The notes beneath the pieces were generated by a model. It worked only from the letters and a program-made list of their open reading frames with translations. It did not search any database and was not told where the DNA came from. Source: Saccharibacillus alkalitolerans (GTDB lineage: Bacteria; Bacillota; Bacilli; Paenibacillales; Paenibacillaceae). From it: DNA of 64,000 nt. Location: assembly GCF_011090185.1 (NCBI RefSeq), contig NZ_JAAFGS010000007.1, positions 186,001-250,000 on the forward strand. Reading direction: 5' to 3'. Below, piece by piece: positions 24,932 through 35,083 of this stretch. Position 1 is the stretch's first letter; each line of letters begins with the position of its first letter. The translations under genes were made by a program, and so were the position numbers.

Positions 24932-25912
24932 ATGAAAAAAGCATTGGTACTCGGAGCAACGGGCGGAACGGGCATGGCGATCGCGCAGGAACTGGTGAAG
25001 CGGGAGATTCCGGCCGTGCTGTTCGGGCGATCGGCGGAGAAGTTGGATCGCTTGAAGCGCGAACTGGGCGGTTCGGAACGGCTGGAGCTGCGCACCGGCG
25101 ACGTGTTCAAGTCCGAAGACGTGGCGGCCGCGGCGGAAGGAACCGACGTCGTTTTCCATGCGGCTTCGATTCCGTATCACGAAATGGAGGACAAGCTGCT
25201 GCCCATGGGACGTTCCGTCATGGAAGGAGCGGCCCTCGCCGGAGCCAAGGTGGTCGCGGTCGACGGCATTTATCCTTACGGAAAAAGAACGTCGGCCGAG
25301 CCGATCGGCGAAGATTTCCCGAAAAATCCGCATACGCGGAAGGGACGCACCAAATTGGCGTTCGAGCGGCTGCTGTTCGATTCCCGGTACGACGGAACGC
25401 CGAAGCTGATCGTGAGACTGCCCGACTATTACGGTCCGTCGATGAACCGAGCTTCTTACCTGGGACAGACCTTCGAAGACATCGCGGCCGGCCGGCCGAC
25501 GGTCTTTATCGGCAGCATGCGGATTCCGCGGGAGTTCGTATACCTGCCCGATGCTGCGGTCATGATCGTGGAGCTGGCGCTGCGGGAAGAAGCTTACGGG
25601 GGAAGTTGGCATATTCCTTCCGCCGGTCCCGTTGCGGGAAGACGCCTGGTGGAGCTTGCCCGGGAAGCGGCAGGCGGCAGCAAACCGGTGCTTCCGCTCG
25701 GCCGGCTGCCTCTGACGATGCTGGGACGGTTCGCTCCGGTCATGAAAGAGATCGTGGAGATGCTGTATCTGACGCAAGAACCGCTGCTGCTCAGCGGCGC
25801 GAAATACGAGGCGCTGATCGGTCCGATCCCGGCGACGCCTTACGAGACGGGAGTGCGGGATACGATTCTGGCGATGAAAAAGCGAACGGCGGAGAAGGTA
25901 TCGCGCGGCTGA
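24932..25912 (+). CDS. NAD(P)-dependent epimerase/dehydratase-like oxidoreductase
   Basis: 326 aa from the ATG at 24932, nine bases after GGGAG; an in-frame ATG at 24923 overlaps the ribosome site. Rossmann loop LVLGATGGTGMAIAQEL at residue 4, FGRSAEKLDRL, VVFHAASIPYHEM, VDGIYPYG and RLPDYYGPS. Extended SDR of the NmrA/epimerase group, without the usual Y-x-x-x-K in standard context. Controlled by the preceding TetR gene. Substrate unknown. Confidence 0.85.
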   Translation: MKKALVLGATGGTGMAIAQELVKREIPAVLFGRSAEKLDRLKRELGGSERLELRTGDVFKSEDVAAAAEGTDVVFHAASIPYHEMEDKLLPMGRSVMEGAALAGAKVVAVDGIYPYGKRTSAEPIGEDFPKNPHTRKGRTKLAFERLLFDSRYDGTPKLIVRLPDYYGPSMNRASYLGQTFEDIAAGRPTVFIGSMRIPREFVYLPDAAVMIVELALREEAYGGSWHIPSAGPVAGRRLVELAREAAGGSKPVLPLGRLPLTMLGRFAPVMKEIVEMLYLTQEPLLLSGAKYEALIGPIPATPYETGVRDTILAMKKRTAEKVSRG

Positions 25913-25954
25913 TCAGTCGGCGAAAGCGGCGGACTCCGATATTCGGGCATACCG

Positions 25955-25984
25955 AAAAGCGCGGCAGGATGCCGCGCTTTTTTG
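25955..25984. terminator. Bidirectional terminator
   Basis: AAAAGCGCGGCA / TGCCGCGCTTTTTT with a 3-nt loop between convergent genes. Confidence 0.9.
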
Positions 25985-26093
25985 GATGCTTATGTGATCA
26001 CGGAAAGCCGGCGGCGCTAACGCCTACAGAGCCGATAACGCGCGCTGTCCGTGCAAGCTTTTGCCGAAAGGCTCGGCGGGCGATCCGCCTGTT

Positions 26094-27794
26094 TTAAGCT
26101 TTGTCGCCGGACAGACCGTGGCTGGCCCGGTACAGCGTGTCGGCAGCCCATTGACCGTCTTTCCATTGACGGTTCGCATTGGCGCGGGCGGACGCTGCCG
26201 TGCCTGCCTGCGGCCGGCCGCCGCGGACGCGCTTGCCGTCCGCGCCCGGGCGGGCGCCGCCGTGCGGCTTCTGCACGGCACGGCCTTTGCCCGCTTCGCC
26301 GCCGGCCTGAGCGCCGGCGGCTTTGCCGTTCGGCCGGCTCTGTTGGCCGGCCGGGCGGCCTTTGGCCGAGCCTGCGCCTGCGGCCGGCTGGGCGCTCTGC
26401 GCCGCGGCTGCGTCCGCGGCAGGCTTACGCGCGCGGCCGTTTTGCTGCGAGCCGCCTTTGGCTTCGCTCTTAGCGGCGCTTTGCTGCGAGCCGCCTTTGG
26501 CTTGGGCTTGCGCTTTGTTTTTCGGCGCGCCGCCTTTGCCTTGAGCCTGAGAGCCGCCTTGAGGAGTTCCGGCTTCGCTCTTCGCTCCGTTTTTGCGCCC
26601 GCGTCCCGATTTGCCCTGGCCGCCCTGCTGTGCGGATTCCAAGACGGCCGGTACGGCGCCTGTCATCGGATAAGCATGGTCTTTGACTTCCGGGATCGTC
26701 TTGCCGATCAGCTTCTGAATATCTTTCAGATAAGGCAGCTCTTCGGTTTCGCAGAACGAAATGGAGATGCCGTCCCGTCCGGCTCGGCCGGTGCGGCCGA
26801 TGCGGTGCACATACGTTTCCGGAATGTTCGGCAGGTTGAAGTTAATGACATGGGACAGTTCGTCGATATCGATGCCGCGCGCGGCGATGTCGGTCGCGAC
26901 CAGTACGCGAGTCGTGCCGCTCTTGAAGTTGTTCAGCGCCGCCTGGCGGGCGTTCTGCGACTTGTCGCCGTGAATCGCCTGCGCCGAAATGCCGGCGCGG
27001 TCGAGCAGGCGCGCGACGCGGTTCGCGCCGTGCTTCGTGCGCGTGAATACGAGCGCGGACTCGATCGAGGCATCCTGAAGAATATCGTTCAGCAGCTTCT
27101 GCTTGTTCGGTTTATCGACGAGATACACCGATTGGACGATTCGATCGACCGTCGACGAGACCGGCGTGATTTCCACTTTGGCGGGATCGACGAGCAGCGA
27201 ATCGACAAGATCCGCGATTTCCGGCGGCATGGTGGCCGAGAAGAACAGCGTCTGCTTTTTGGCCGGCGTTCTGGCGATGATCTTCTGCACGTCGCGAATG
27301 AAGCCCATGTCCAGCATGCGGTCGGCTTCGTCCAGAACGAGAACTTCGACCACGTCCAAGCTGACGTGCTTCTGGTTGATCAGGTCGAGCAGACGGCCCG
27401 GCGTGGCGATCAGAATATCGGTGCCCCGCTGAAGTTCGCGCTCTTGAGGCGTTTGCGACACGCCGCCGACAATCACGACGCTGCGCAGTTCGGTATAGCG
27501 GCTGTACGCGCGAATGTTATCGTAAATCTGGATGGCGAGCTCGCGAGTCGGCGTCAGAATGAGCGAGCGGATCGGACGCTTGCCGCCCGCAGCCGGCGCG
27601 GCGGACAGGCGCTGGATGATCGGCAGCGAGAAGGCGGCCGTTTTGCCGGTGCCGGTCTGGGCGCAGCCCAGCACGTCCCGTCCTTCCAGGGCGACGGGAA
27701 TGGCCTGCTGCTGAATCGGAGTCGGAGACGTGTAGTTTTCTTTTTGCAGCGCTTTGAGAATCGAAGGGATCAGGTTCAAATCGTTAAATGTCAT
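26094..27794 (-). CDS. DEAD-box ATP-dependent RNA helicase
   Basis: 566 aa, start behind AAAGGAG. All motifs are present: Q motif (F-x-x-[11 protein letters not shown]), [24 protein letters not shown] ([15 protein letters not shown]), [25 protein letters not shown] and [13 protein letters not shown]. The core ends near residue 370. The last 190 residues are a disordered Gly/Gln/Ala/Lys/Arg-rich tail with internal repeats (KGGSQQ, AQAKGG) likely to bind RNA. RhlE/CshA-like; expected in ribosome assembly or mRNA turnover, especially in the cold. Confidence 0.93.
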   Translation of the reverse strand: MTFNDLNLIPSILKALQKENYTSPTPIQQQAIPVALEGRDVLGCAQTGTGKTAAFSLPIIQRLSAAPAAGGKRPIRSLILTPTRELAIQIYDNIRAYSRYTELRSVVIVGGVSQTPQERELQRGTDILIATPGRLLDLINQKHVSLDVVEVLVLDEADRMLDMGFIRDVQKIIARTPAKKQTLFFSATMPPEIADLVDSLLVDPAKVEITPVSSTVDRIVQSVYLVDKPNKQKLLNDILQDASIESALVFTRTKHGANRVARLLDRAGISAQAIHGDKSQNARQAALNNFKSGTTRVLVATDIAARGIDIDELSHVINFNLPNIPETYVHRIGRTGRAGRDGISISFCETEELPYLKDIQKLIGKTIPEVKDHAYPMTGAVPAVLESAQQGGQGKSGRGRKNGAKSEAGTPQGGSQAQGKGGAPKNKAQAQAKGGSQQSAAKSEAKGGSQQNGRARKPAADAAAAQSAQPAAGAGSAKGRPAGQQSRPNGKAAGAQAGGEAGKGRAVQKPHGGARPGADGKRVRGGRPQAGTAASARANANRQWKDGQWAADTLYRASHGLSGDKA

Positions 27795-28488
27795 GATGGC
27801 TCCTTTGTATATGAAAAAAATCTATGGATTTCGGCTGCCCGCCGGTTGCAGTCGGGATTGCCGGTAAGATTTGCGATTGAATTGCAGATGATGCAACGTA
27901 TAAGTCTAACATAGAACCGCGGATTTAAACAGAGTCGTTTCCGTCAAATTGAGGAAAAGGCGCATCAGTTTAACGGACAGCCGGGATGGGACAGGCGGTA
28001 TGCCGCGTTCCGCCGATGTCCTTTTCGCCGGTTGAGAGTTTTTTTCTTCTATAAGTTTAGTCGAATCGCGGGGTTGTAACAAATCTTTTCGACAGGCGCC
28101 GCCTCACGGAACGCTGTCGGATGCGCACGGGACGCCCGGGTTCGATCGCTTTACCGGATCAATGCGTTAACCGATATGTGGGAGCGTTTTATCGTTAGAG
28201 GCTTTGATTCGGGCGGAACCCGCCGAGCGGCTTCGCCGAAGCCGGCGCAGGAGCCCGAAATAATTTCGTGAAGACGTCCCGGGGCGTTTTTTTTGCCGCT
28301 TTTTTCAGTTATAGTGAAGGAAAATAGCGATTTCTGGCACGCGGACAGAAGGCGTGCCGCCCCGCTCCGCAGCAGAAGCCTCCGTTTCAACAGACTCAGA
28401 CAGGTTTTCCGCCGAATTTTCGATTGACTGCAAGCGATACGGGCGAATGAATGAGCTTGTCCTATATTGGTCCTTGGGAGGTGTGGCG
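27795..28488. other. Long non-coding region upstream of the helicase and the hybrid kinase
   Basis: About 690 bp between divergent genes. A minus-strand promoter with TTGTTA about 17 bp before CTAAAC (near 28045-28075) would give the helicase mRNA a leader of over 200 nt. I see no gene or confident riboswitch. Near 28270-28300 a GC-rich stretch precedes T8 on the plus strand. Confidence 0.4.
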
Positions 28489-30153
28489 TTGACTCGCGAT
28501 AAGCGCATATTTTTTGAGAACTTCGCCCAGGCGGCCGAACATGTCGTGGATGTGCTCAGCAGGCGGATTGCGGCCGAATCCATTATGGTCGTATCCAGCG
28601 AGGGAGCGGTAAGTACGGTTGTCAAAGTGTTCAATCGCGGCAGGGAACTGGTTCGCGAAGGACAGGAAATTCGGTTCGATCCGGAATATTTCGCGGGTTG
28701 GAGCAGTTCGCACTGGGATCTCCCGCTGGTCATCTCCCGAACTTCGCAGCATCCGCTGACCCGCGACGCTTATCGCGCGCGCGCGGCTGCGGGCCTCGGA
28801 GGAGAATATTCGCTGATCGGCTTCCCGATTTCGTATCCCGACGGGCGCAAGTTCGGCGGTCTGGCGGCGCTCGGCTCCAAGGAACGCTTTTCGCCGGAAG
28901 ACCTGGAACTTGTCACCTCGATGGCGCTGTTTCTGTCTTATATCGTCGAGCTGGAACGGCGTCTCGAGGAAGACCGCGAGCGTCTGCGCCGACTGGACGA
29001 AGACAAGCAGAGCGTCGAAGCGCTGGCGGAAGCGTACCGCGGAGAAGCGCAGGCGGCCCGGCAGTCCACGCAGCAGAAGGCCGACTTCCTGGCTTTTATG
29101 ACTCATGAGATTCGCAATTCGCTCAACGGCAGCATCGCGATGTCCGAACTGCTCGCGCTGACCGAGCTTACGGAGGAACAGCAGCGTTATCTGGACATGA
29201 TCTGTTCGAGCAACGGCTTTCTGCTTACGCTGGCGAACAATATTTTGGATTTCAGTAAGCTGGAGGCCGGCAAGCAGGGGATCGACATCTCGCTGTTCGA
29301 CCCCGCTTCGACGATCGAGGATGTCGCTTCGCTGATGGCGCCGAGAGCGATTGAAAAAAGGGTGGAGCTGATCCTCGACATCGAGGACGGCCTGCCGATG
29401 TTCGTGCAGGGCGACGCGGTCAAGCTGCGGCAGATCCTGCTGAATTTGCTCAGCAATGCGGTGAAATTCACGCATAAGGGCCAGATTTTGGTGACGGTTC
29501 GCCAGGTTCCGCCGCAGGAGGAGAATCAGGTCCGGTTGGAAATCAAGGTGCGCGACACCGGGATCGGAATCGCGGCCGAAAAGCTGGACGGTTTGTTCCA
29601 GACGTATCATCAGGTTCACGGTTCGGACGGCAAAGTGCATTACGGCGGAACTGGACTCGGACTCGCCATTACCCGGAACTTGATCGAGTTGATGGGAGGA
29701 AACATCGGAGTGGACAGCGAGCGGGGCGCCGGAACGGAGTTCGTCGTCGAACTGCCCTTTGTCCCTTATGCGGAGTTCGATGGGGGGACGGCAGCGCCGC
29801 TGCGGCTGGACGGCATGCGCGTGCTGATCGTGGACGACAACGTCTCGGCGCTTGAAGTGCTCGCCCGCCTGCTGTCCGAATGGGAAGCCCGTCCGTCGAG
29901 CGTTCCGACGGCGGAGAAAGCGCTGGAGCTGCTGGATGCCGACGTCTTCGATCTCGTTCTGCTCGATATGCACTTTCTGGACTTGGCCGGCCGGATCGCG
30001 GCTCTGCCGGAAGCGCCGCCGGTGGTCCTGCTCGCGCCTCTCGGCACCGTGCCGGATCTTCCCGGCCTGGACGGCATACGCTTTACCGTGTTCAAGCCGC
30101 TCAGAAAGCTTCAGCTGTACAGCGCGCTTTCGGCGGTCACGGGAATCAAGTAA
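28489..30153 (+). CDS. Hybrid sensor histidine kinase with GAF-like and receiver domains
   Basis: 554 aa from a TTG at 28489, seven bases after TGGGAGG; upstream ATGs at 28354 and 28447 lack ribosome sites. Residues 10-150 look like a GAF sensor (SLIGFPISYPDGRKFGGLAALG), then a coiled coil (150-195). HisKA has FMTHEIRNSLNGS, and the ATPase domain has NLLSNAVKFT, RDTGIGI and GGTGLGLAI. The C-terminal receiver of about 110 residues starts VLIVDDN with the acceptor Asp in LVLLDMHF and Lys in FKPL; the usual Ser/Thr is Ala. No membrane helix: a cytoplasmic sensor, orphan of any response regulator. Confidence 0.88.
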   Translation: MTRDKRIFFENFAQAAEHVVDVLSRRIAAESIMVVSSEGAVSTVVKVFNRGRELVREGQEIRFDPEYFAGWSSSHWDLPLVISRTSQHPLTRDAYRARAAAGLGGEYSLIGFPISYPDGRKFGGLAALGSKERFSPEDLELVTSMALFLSYIVELERRLEEDRERLRRLDEDKQSVEALAEAYRGEAQAARQSTQQKADFLAFMTHEIRNSLNGSIAMSELLALTELTEEQQRYLDMICSSNGFLLTLANNILDFSKLEAGKQGIDISLFDPASTIEDVASLMAPRAIEKRVELILDIEDGLPMFVQGDAVKLRQILLNLLSNAVKFTHKGQILVTVRQVPPQEENQVRLEIKVRDTGIGIAAEKLDGLFQTYHQVHGSDGKVHYGGTGLGLAITRNLIELMGGNIGVDSERGAGTEFVVELPFVPYAEFDGGTAAPLRLDGMRVLIVDDNVSALEVLARLLSEWEARPSSVPTAEKALELLDADVFDLVLLDMHFLDLAGRIAALPEAPPVVLLAPLGTVPDLPGLDGIRFTVFKPLRKLQLYSALSAVTGIK

Positions 30154-30185
30154 AAGCCCGGCTCCTCTCGGAGCCGGGCTTTTTG
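30154..30185. terminator. Bidirectional terminator
   Basis: AAAGCCCGGCTCC / GGAGCCGGGCTTTTT with a TCTC loop, between the convergent kinase and amidase genes. Confidence 0.92.
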
Positions 30186-30197
30186 CCGAAATTCGGG

Positions 30198-31493
30198 TCA
30201 GTTCGAGAAATACAGCTGAAGGCCGTCGGCGATCGCTTTGGCTGCGCTGCGCTGATAATCGCTGCTCGAGATCGTCGCCTCGTCCGCGGCATTGGACAGG
30301 AAGCCCATTTCCAACAGGACGGCCGGAACGCTGTTTTCGCGGATGACCTTGAAATTGCCGAACGCCAATCCGTTGTTGCGGATACCGGTGCCGCCTTTCA
30401 AAGGCGCCTCGATAGCGCGCGCCAGCCCCAAATCCTTCGATTCGGAATAGAAGCAGACGAGCGTTCCGTTGGCGGAGCCGTTCAGCGCCGAATTGTAATG
30501 GATGCTGACGAAGGCGTCGGCCCCCAGCGAAGGAGCCAGCTGCGCGCGCGCAGCCAGGGAAGGGCGCTGCCCGTTGTCGGTGCGGGTCATCTCGACCCGG
30601 GCGCCGCGAGAGACGAGGTAGTCCCGGACATAGAGCGCCGTCTTCAAATTCAGCTCCTGCTCGACCAGCCCGTAAGTCGTGCCGATCGTTCCGGGATCGT
30701 TGCCGCCGTGACCCGGATCGAGCACGATCAGCTTGCCCTGCAGGCTGCCCGATTGGATGCTGCTCGTGCTGGCCTTCGGACTTTGGGCCGCCGCCGTGCT
30801 GACGTGGACCGCCTTTTGCTGTTGAACGGCGGCTTTGACCGTCGCTTGTCCGCCGCCCTGCAAATATTTCGTCGAGATCCAGCCGTAAGCCCCGTACGAA
30901 GTCTGAATCCGGGCCCAGCCGTCCTGCTTATCCAGCACGGTGACGGCATCGTTGCGGTTGGCCGAGCCGAGCAGCTCGTGGTTTCTGCCGGGGCCGCCGC
31001 GAATGATGACGGAGTTGGCCGTTACCAGCGCGTTGCCGCCGGTCGAGACCGCGCCTCCGCCGGAAGGCGCGGAGGACGCCGTTTTGGAAGAACGTCCCGG
31101 CGCGCTTGAAGAAGTCGTCACGACCGCCGAAGCGGCGCTTCCGTCCTGGCGTTTCAAGTAGTAGCCCGCTACCCAACCGGAAGCCGACGCGTTCTCGACT
31201 TTCAGCCAGCCGAGCAGTTCGTCCGTAACCGTCACGACGTCTCCGCTTCGGAGCGATCCGACGACCGGCGTGTCGGGGCCCGCTTGGCTCCGCACTTTAA
31301 GCGAATCGGTATAGACTTTGGCTGTATAAGAATTGTCCGCGTGCGCTTCGCCGGGTGCCGCAGCCAGGACGGCCGCGCCGATCCCGGCAGCCAGCGTCAG
31401 CGAAGCGAGTCCTTGGCGGCGAAAAGCCCGAATCGGTTCGCCGGCTGCGCGGCTTCCTTTTTGTTCGTCCGCCGATCGCTTCAATTGGTTCAT
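30198..31493 (-). CDS. N-acetylmuramoyl-L-alanine amidase with SH3 repeats
   Basis: 431 aa, start behind GGAGG. A long signal peptide (to AHA, about residue 52) is followed by two bacterial SH3 domains (residues 58-112, VRSQAGPDTPVVGSLRSGD; and 155-212, IRGGPGRNHELLGSANRND). A Ser/Ala linker leads to an Amidase_3 domain with zinc and catalytic residues in LDPGHGGNDPG, VEQELNLK, SIHYNS and VLLEMGFLSN. It cuts the bond between MurNAc and L-Ala in peptidoglycan outside the cell. Monocistronic. Confidence 0.94.
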   Translation of the reverse strand: MNQLKRSADEQKGSRAAGEPIRAFRRQGLASLTLAAGIGAAVLAAAPGEAHADNSYTAKVYTDSLKVRSQAGPDTPVVGSLRSGDVVTVTDELLGWLKVENASASGWVAGYYLKRQDGSAASAVVTTSSSAPGRSSKTASSAPSGGGAVSTGGNALVTANSVIIRGGPGRNHELLGSANRNDAVTVLDKQDGWARIQTSYGAYGWISTKYLQGGGQATVKAAVQQQKAVHVSTAAAQSPKASTSSIQSGSLQGKLIVLDPGHGGNDPGTIGTTYGLVEQELNLKTALYVRDYLVSRGARVEMTRTDNGQRPSLAARAQLAPSLGADAFVSIHYNSALNGSANGTLVCFYSESKDLGLARAIEAPLKGGTGIRNNGLAFGNFKVIRENSVPAVLLEMGFLSNAADEATISSSDYQRSAAKAIADGLQLYFSN

Positions 31494-31968
31494 ATATGTA
31501 CCTCCACTTTGTTCTTTTTCTTTGTGCCGACGTAAGGCAGCAAGTTGTCATTCGCAAGAGGTCTTTGATTTCAAAAACAAAAATATGCGAATAAGAGTAT
31601 TGAAAATGCCCGCAATTTCATTTCATAGTACCCGTTTCTATGCGGAAAGATGCGGTTACAGCGAAAAAAGGTTCTTTATGCTCAAAAACAAGTTTGCAAA
31701 ATTTCTTGAAAATTAAATCTTAAGCGTCTTGACTTCATTCTAATTGAAAAATCTTCACTTTAATAGAGGGTCATATTTTTGATTTCGGCTGTTCTGCTGT
31801 TTCAAATCCCCTTGCAATGGGTTAAGGTTAAGAGACTTCTTGTAGCCATTTGGCAGAACCCCCGATAAACGGCACATGACAAGCGAGAGAGCTTGTTTTT
31901 GTAAAAGAAGAGCGTGACGAGGCCGAGACGTTTTGCGAAAAGGGCAAGCCAAAAGGAGATGGAATCCG
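31494..31968. other. AT-rich intergenic region
   Basis: 475 bp between divergent genes, markedly AT-richer than its surroundings and presumably holding both promoters. TTGACT at about 31728-31733 is a possible -35 for the plus strand without a clear -10. No gene seen. Confidence 0.45.
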
Positions 31969-32295
31969 ATGAACTTGATCGATGAACAGGTAGAGCACGC
32001 CAGCTTTGGGGCGGGTAAAGTGATTGGTGCCGGCGAAGGAAGAATCAGCGTGCGTTTTGCCGACGGAGTCGGCGAGAAAGCTTTCTTATATCCCGAAGCG
32101 TTCGATCAGCATTTAAAGCTGCAGGACCCGAAGAAGCAGCAGAACATCGGCGAAGAAGTTCGGCAGAAAAAAATTACCGTGGCCGAGGAGAAGCGCGTGG
32201 AAGAGCAAAAGCGCGTGGACGAGGAAGTGCGGCTGGCCGAAGAGAAAGCCGCTGCCAAAAAGCCTGCCCGGAAAAAGGCCGCCAAGAAAGCCTGA
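31969..32295 (+). CDS. Small FGxGxV-domain protein with lysine-rich coiled-coil tail
   Basis: 108 aa from the ATG at 31969, after AAAGGAG. Residues 6-45 (VEHASFGAGKVIGAGEGR, ISVRFADG) resemble the small beta domain found at the end of UvrD-like helicases and in CarD-like proteins. Residues 55-108 are a charged helix ending in an Ala/Lys tail like histone H1 (KKPARKKAAKKA). Likely nucleic-acid binding. Function unknown. Confidence 0.75.
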   Translation: MNLIDEQVEHASFGAGKVIGAGEGRISVRFADGVGEKAFLYPEAFDQHLKLQDPKKQQNIGEEVRQKKITVAEEKRVEEQKRVDEEVRLAEEKAAAKKPARKKAAKKA

Positions 32296-32408
32296 CCGAT
32301 TTTCGATAACGACGGGAGTCGGCTTCGGCCTCAGCCTTAAACGAAGCGCTTGACCGGAACTTCGGCGCCGCCGCTGTCCGGTCGGCCGAACCCTTCTCCC
32401 GGCGCCGA

Positions 32409-32450
32409 AAAATACCCCGCTATCCGTGTTCACGGATAGCGGGGTATTTT
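32409..32450. terminator. Strong bidirectional terminator
   Basis: A 20-bp perfect stem (AAAATACCCCGCTATCCGTG and its complement) around TT, between convergent genes. Confidence 0.92.
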
Positions 32451-32488
32451 GTGTGCTCACTTATGAAAGTGAGGAAGGGTATGCGGGA

Positions 32489-33904
32489 TTAGACCTGTTG
32501 AACTTTCATCACGTTCGTATTGCCGGTTTGACCGATCGGGATGCCCGCGCAGAGTACGACCGTGTCGCCGGATTTGATGTAGCCGGCTTCGAGCGCGTTT
32601 TTCGTCGCGTCTTCGAACATGGCGTCCGTGCTGCTGACCGATTCGCCTTTGACCGGCACGACGCCGTACAGCAGGCTCATCTTCGGCAGCGTCGTCTCGT
32701 GCTGCGATACGGCGATGATCGGAGCTTTCGGACGGTATTTGGAAATCATCCGGGCCGTGAAGCCGGATTCCGTCGAAATGATCAGCGCGGCAGCGTCGAG
32801 CACCAGCGATGCGTTAACCGAGCTCTGGCTGACGACTTCGGTGATATCGTTCAGGTGCAGCGCGCGTTTGTTGTTGAACTGCGCGTCGTAATCGATCATC
32901 GTTTCGGCTTTGGCCGCTACGGCCGCCATCGTACGGACGGACTCCAGCGGGTATTTGCCCGCCGCGGATTCGCCGGACAGCATGACGCAGTCCGCGCCCT
33001 GCAGGACGGCATTGGCCACGTCGCTGACTTCGGAACGGGTCGGACGCGGGTTGACCTGCATCGACTCCAGCATGTGCGTCGCCACGATGACCGGCTTGCC
33101 GGCCAGGTTGCACTTGTCGATCATGAGCTTCTGCGCGGCCGGAACGTCCTGCACCGGCACTTCGACGCCCAGGTCGCCGCGGGCGACCATGATGCCGTCG
33201 GAAGCTTCGATGATGGCGTCGAGATTGTCCATGCCTTCCTGGTTTTCGATCTTGGAGATAATCTGCACGTGTTCCGCGCCTTTTTCGTTCAGGATGCGGC
33301 GGATTTCTTGAATGTCTTCGCCTTTGCGCACGAAGGAAGCGGCGATGATCTCGACATTTTCGCTAAGTCCGTAGTTGATATGCATGACGTCGCGCTCGGT
33401 TACGCCCGGCAGGCTCGTCTTGACGCCCGGCAGGTTGACGCCCTTGCGGGGTTTGAGGCGGCCGCCGTTCAGAATTTTGCAGTAGATTTCCGTGCCTTCC
33501 ACGCTCAATACGTCGAGGGCGATCAGGCCGTCGTCGATCAGGATGCGGTCGCCCGCCTTGACGTCCTGGTTCAGGCCCGGATAGTTGACGCCGATACGCT
33601 CCGCCGTGCCCAGCACTTCCGGCTCGGTCGTCAGGATCAGTTCGCTGCCGGCTTCGAGCTGAACGTATTCTTCCTGCAGCTTGCCGATGCGCACTTCCGG
33701 TCCCTTGATGTCCATCATGATCGGCACGAACGTATTCAATTCGGACGCCGCCTGGCGAACTTTGCGGATGCGCTCGCTGTGGTCGGCCGGTTCGCCGTGC
33801 GCCATGTTCAGGCGGGCCACGGTCATGCCGGATTGGATCATTTCTTTCAGCATTTCAACGGAGTCGCAGGCAGGTCCCATCGTACATACAATCTTGGTTT
33901 TCAT
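32489..33904 (-). CDS. pyk: Pyruvate kinase
   Basis: 471 aa, start behind AGGAGG. Family landmarks: MKTKIVCTMGPACDS, MDIKGPEVRIG, LNGGRLKPRKGVNLPG, the signature ISKIENQEGMDNLDAII, MVARGDLGVEVP, ATHMLESM, RPTRSEVSDVANAV and DCVMLSGESAAGKYP. It transfers phosphate from phosphoenolpyruvate to ADP in glycolysis. The length is that of the basic enzyme without the extra C-terminal PEP-utiliser domain found in many Bacillus enzymes, so this may be a second isozyme. MAHGEP replaces the usual NFSHG. Confidence 0.95.
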   Translation of the reverse strand: MKTKIVCTMGPACDSVEMLKEMIQSGMTVARLNMAHGEPADHSERIRKVRQAASELNTFVPIMMDIKGPEVRIGKLQEEYVQLEAGSELILTTEPEVLGTAERIGVNYPGLNQDVKAGDRILIDDGLIALDVLSVEGTEIYCKILNGGRLKPRKGVNLPGVKTSLPGVTERDVMHINYGLSENVEIIAASFVRKGEDIQEIRRILNEKGAEHVQIISKIENQEGMDNLDAIIEASDGIMVARGDLGVEVPVQDVPAAQKLMIDKCNLAGKPVIVATHMLESMQVNPRPTRSEVSDVANAVLQGADCVMLSGESAAGKYPLESVRTMAAVAAKAETMIDYDAQFNNKRALHLNDITEVVSQSSVNASLVLDAAALIISTESGFTARMISKYRPKAPIIAVSQHETTLPKMSLLYGVVPVKGESVSSTDAMFEDATKNALEAGYIKSGDTVVLCAGIPIGQTGNTNVMKVQQV

Positions 33905-34155
33905 GTTCGGTAAAAGCCTCCTCGTTTTCTTCAGCTTGGGGGTTGTTGTTCCTCCCGAAGCGTGGAATAGTCACCGGTTCGGCGTCGGGAAGATTACGGT
34001 CCATTCTTTATCTTATACCCGCTGCGGGCAAATTGATTGGCGCTTTCAACAACCTTTCGCATTTATTGTAACGCTGCGGCAAGCAGGATGAAATGACATA
34101 TAGTACAATGTAGGAAATATAGTACGCTAAAAGAAACGAAAGAAAGGAAGCGCTT

Positions 34156-34941
34156 ATGCCGAAGGTGGAAGACGTGCATCAGGATAACGGAGCGGAATGG
34201 TACGAACAAGCCGAAGCGGGGCGGGATTGTTACGTGCTGGCGCTGGAAACTTACGGGAAATGCATCTATTGGGTGGACGGGCAGCGGAATATTATGGAGC
34301 GCGGCGACGTGCTGCTGATCCCGGCCCATACGCCTTATTACGGAAAAAGCGTGCCGACTTTGACCCATACGAAAACGGTCGTCGGATTTACGGTGTCTTC
34401 CGAGGATGCGAGCGCCCTGCCGCTGCTTCGGCACGGACGTCCGTACAAGCGGCGCCTGGGCCGGTACGAGTCGATTCACGACCGTATCCGCGTGCTGCGC
34501 GAGCAGTGGACGGAGCGTCCCTCGTATTACGAGCTGATGGCGCAGTCCATTCTGACGGAGCTGCTGATCGACATCAGCCGGGAATTCGACCGGGGAATGA
34601 TCCAGAGCGAGAAGCAGCGGCACGTGGAACATATGAAGCGGTACATCGAGCGCAATTACCGGGAGAAGATTACCAAGGAAGTGTTGGGCGAGGTAATCGG
34701 CCGTACCCCGAACTACGCCGCTTCGCTGTTCAAGGAAGTGAGCGGAAGGACGATCAGCGAATGCGTGCACCGGCAGCGGATGAAGCGGGCCGTGTACATG
34801 CTGAACGAGTCGCGATTGAATGCGGCGGAAATCGCGGAGTTTCTCGGATACAAAGATGTGTCGTATTTCTACCGGATATTCAAAAAGATTACCGGCGGCT
34901 CGCCTTCGGAGCTGCTGAAGGGGCGGCGGACGGAAGGCTGA
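34156..34941 (+). CDS. AraC-family transcriptional regulator
   Basis: 261 aa. The N-terminal cupin sensing domain (RGDVLLIPAHTPYYGKS) is followed by a helical linker and the two-HTH C-terminal domain: VLGEVIGRTPNYAASLFKEVSG, then AAEIAEFLGYKDVSYFYRIFKK. Likely a sugar-responsive activator. A direct repeat ATATAGTAC (near 34097 and 34117) lies in its promoter region and may be an operator. Its target is not obvious. Confidence 0.9.
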   Translation: MPKVEDVHQDNGAEWYEQAEAGRDCYVLALETYGKCIYWVDGQRNIMERGDVLLIPAHTPYYGKSVPTLTHTKTVVGFTVSSEDASALPLLRHGRPYKRRLGRYESIHDRIRVLREQWTERPSYYELMAQSILTELLIDISREFDRGMIQSEKQRHVEHMKRYIERNYREKITKEVLGEVIGRTPNYAASLFKEVSGRTISECVHRQRMKRAVYMLNESRLNAAEIAEFLGYKDVSYFYRIFKKITGGSPSELLKGRRTEG

Positions 34942-35083
34942 CCCCGCAAACGGCGGAGCGCTCAGAGAAAAGGCGTGCAGCGCAGCTGACGGGAAGAGCC
35001 GGCACGAACCGGTTCCTCGCGCCTGCCGCGTTCCCCGGAGGCGGAAGCCCGCGGCCTTCCTGCAGCCGAAGCTCCCGGGCGGG

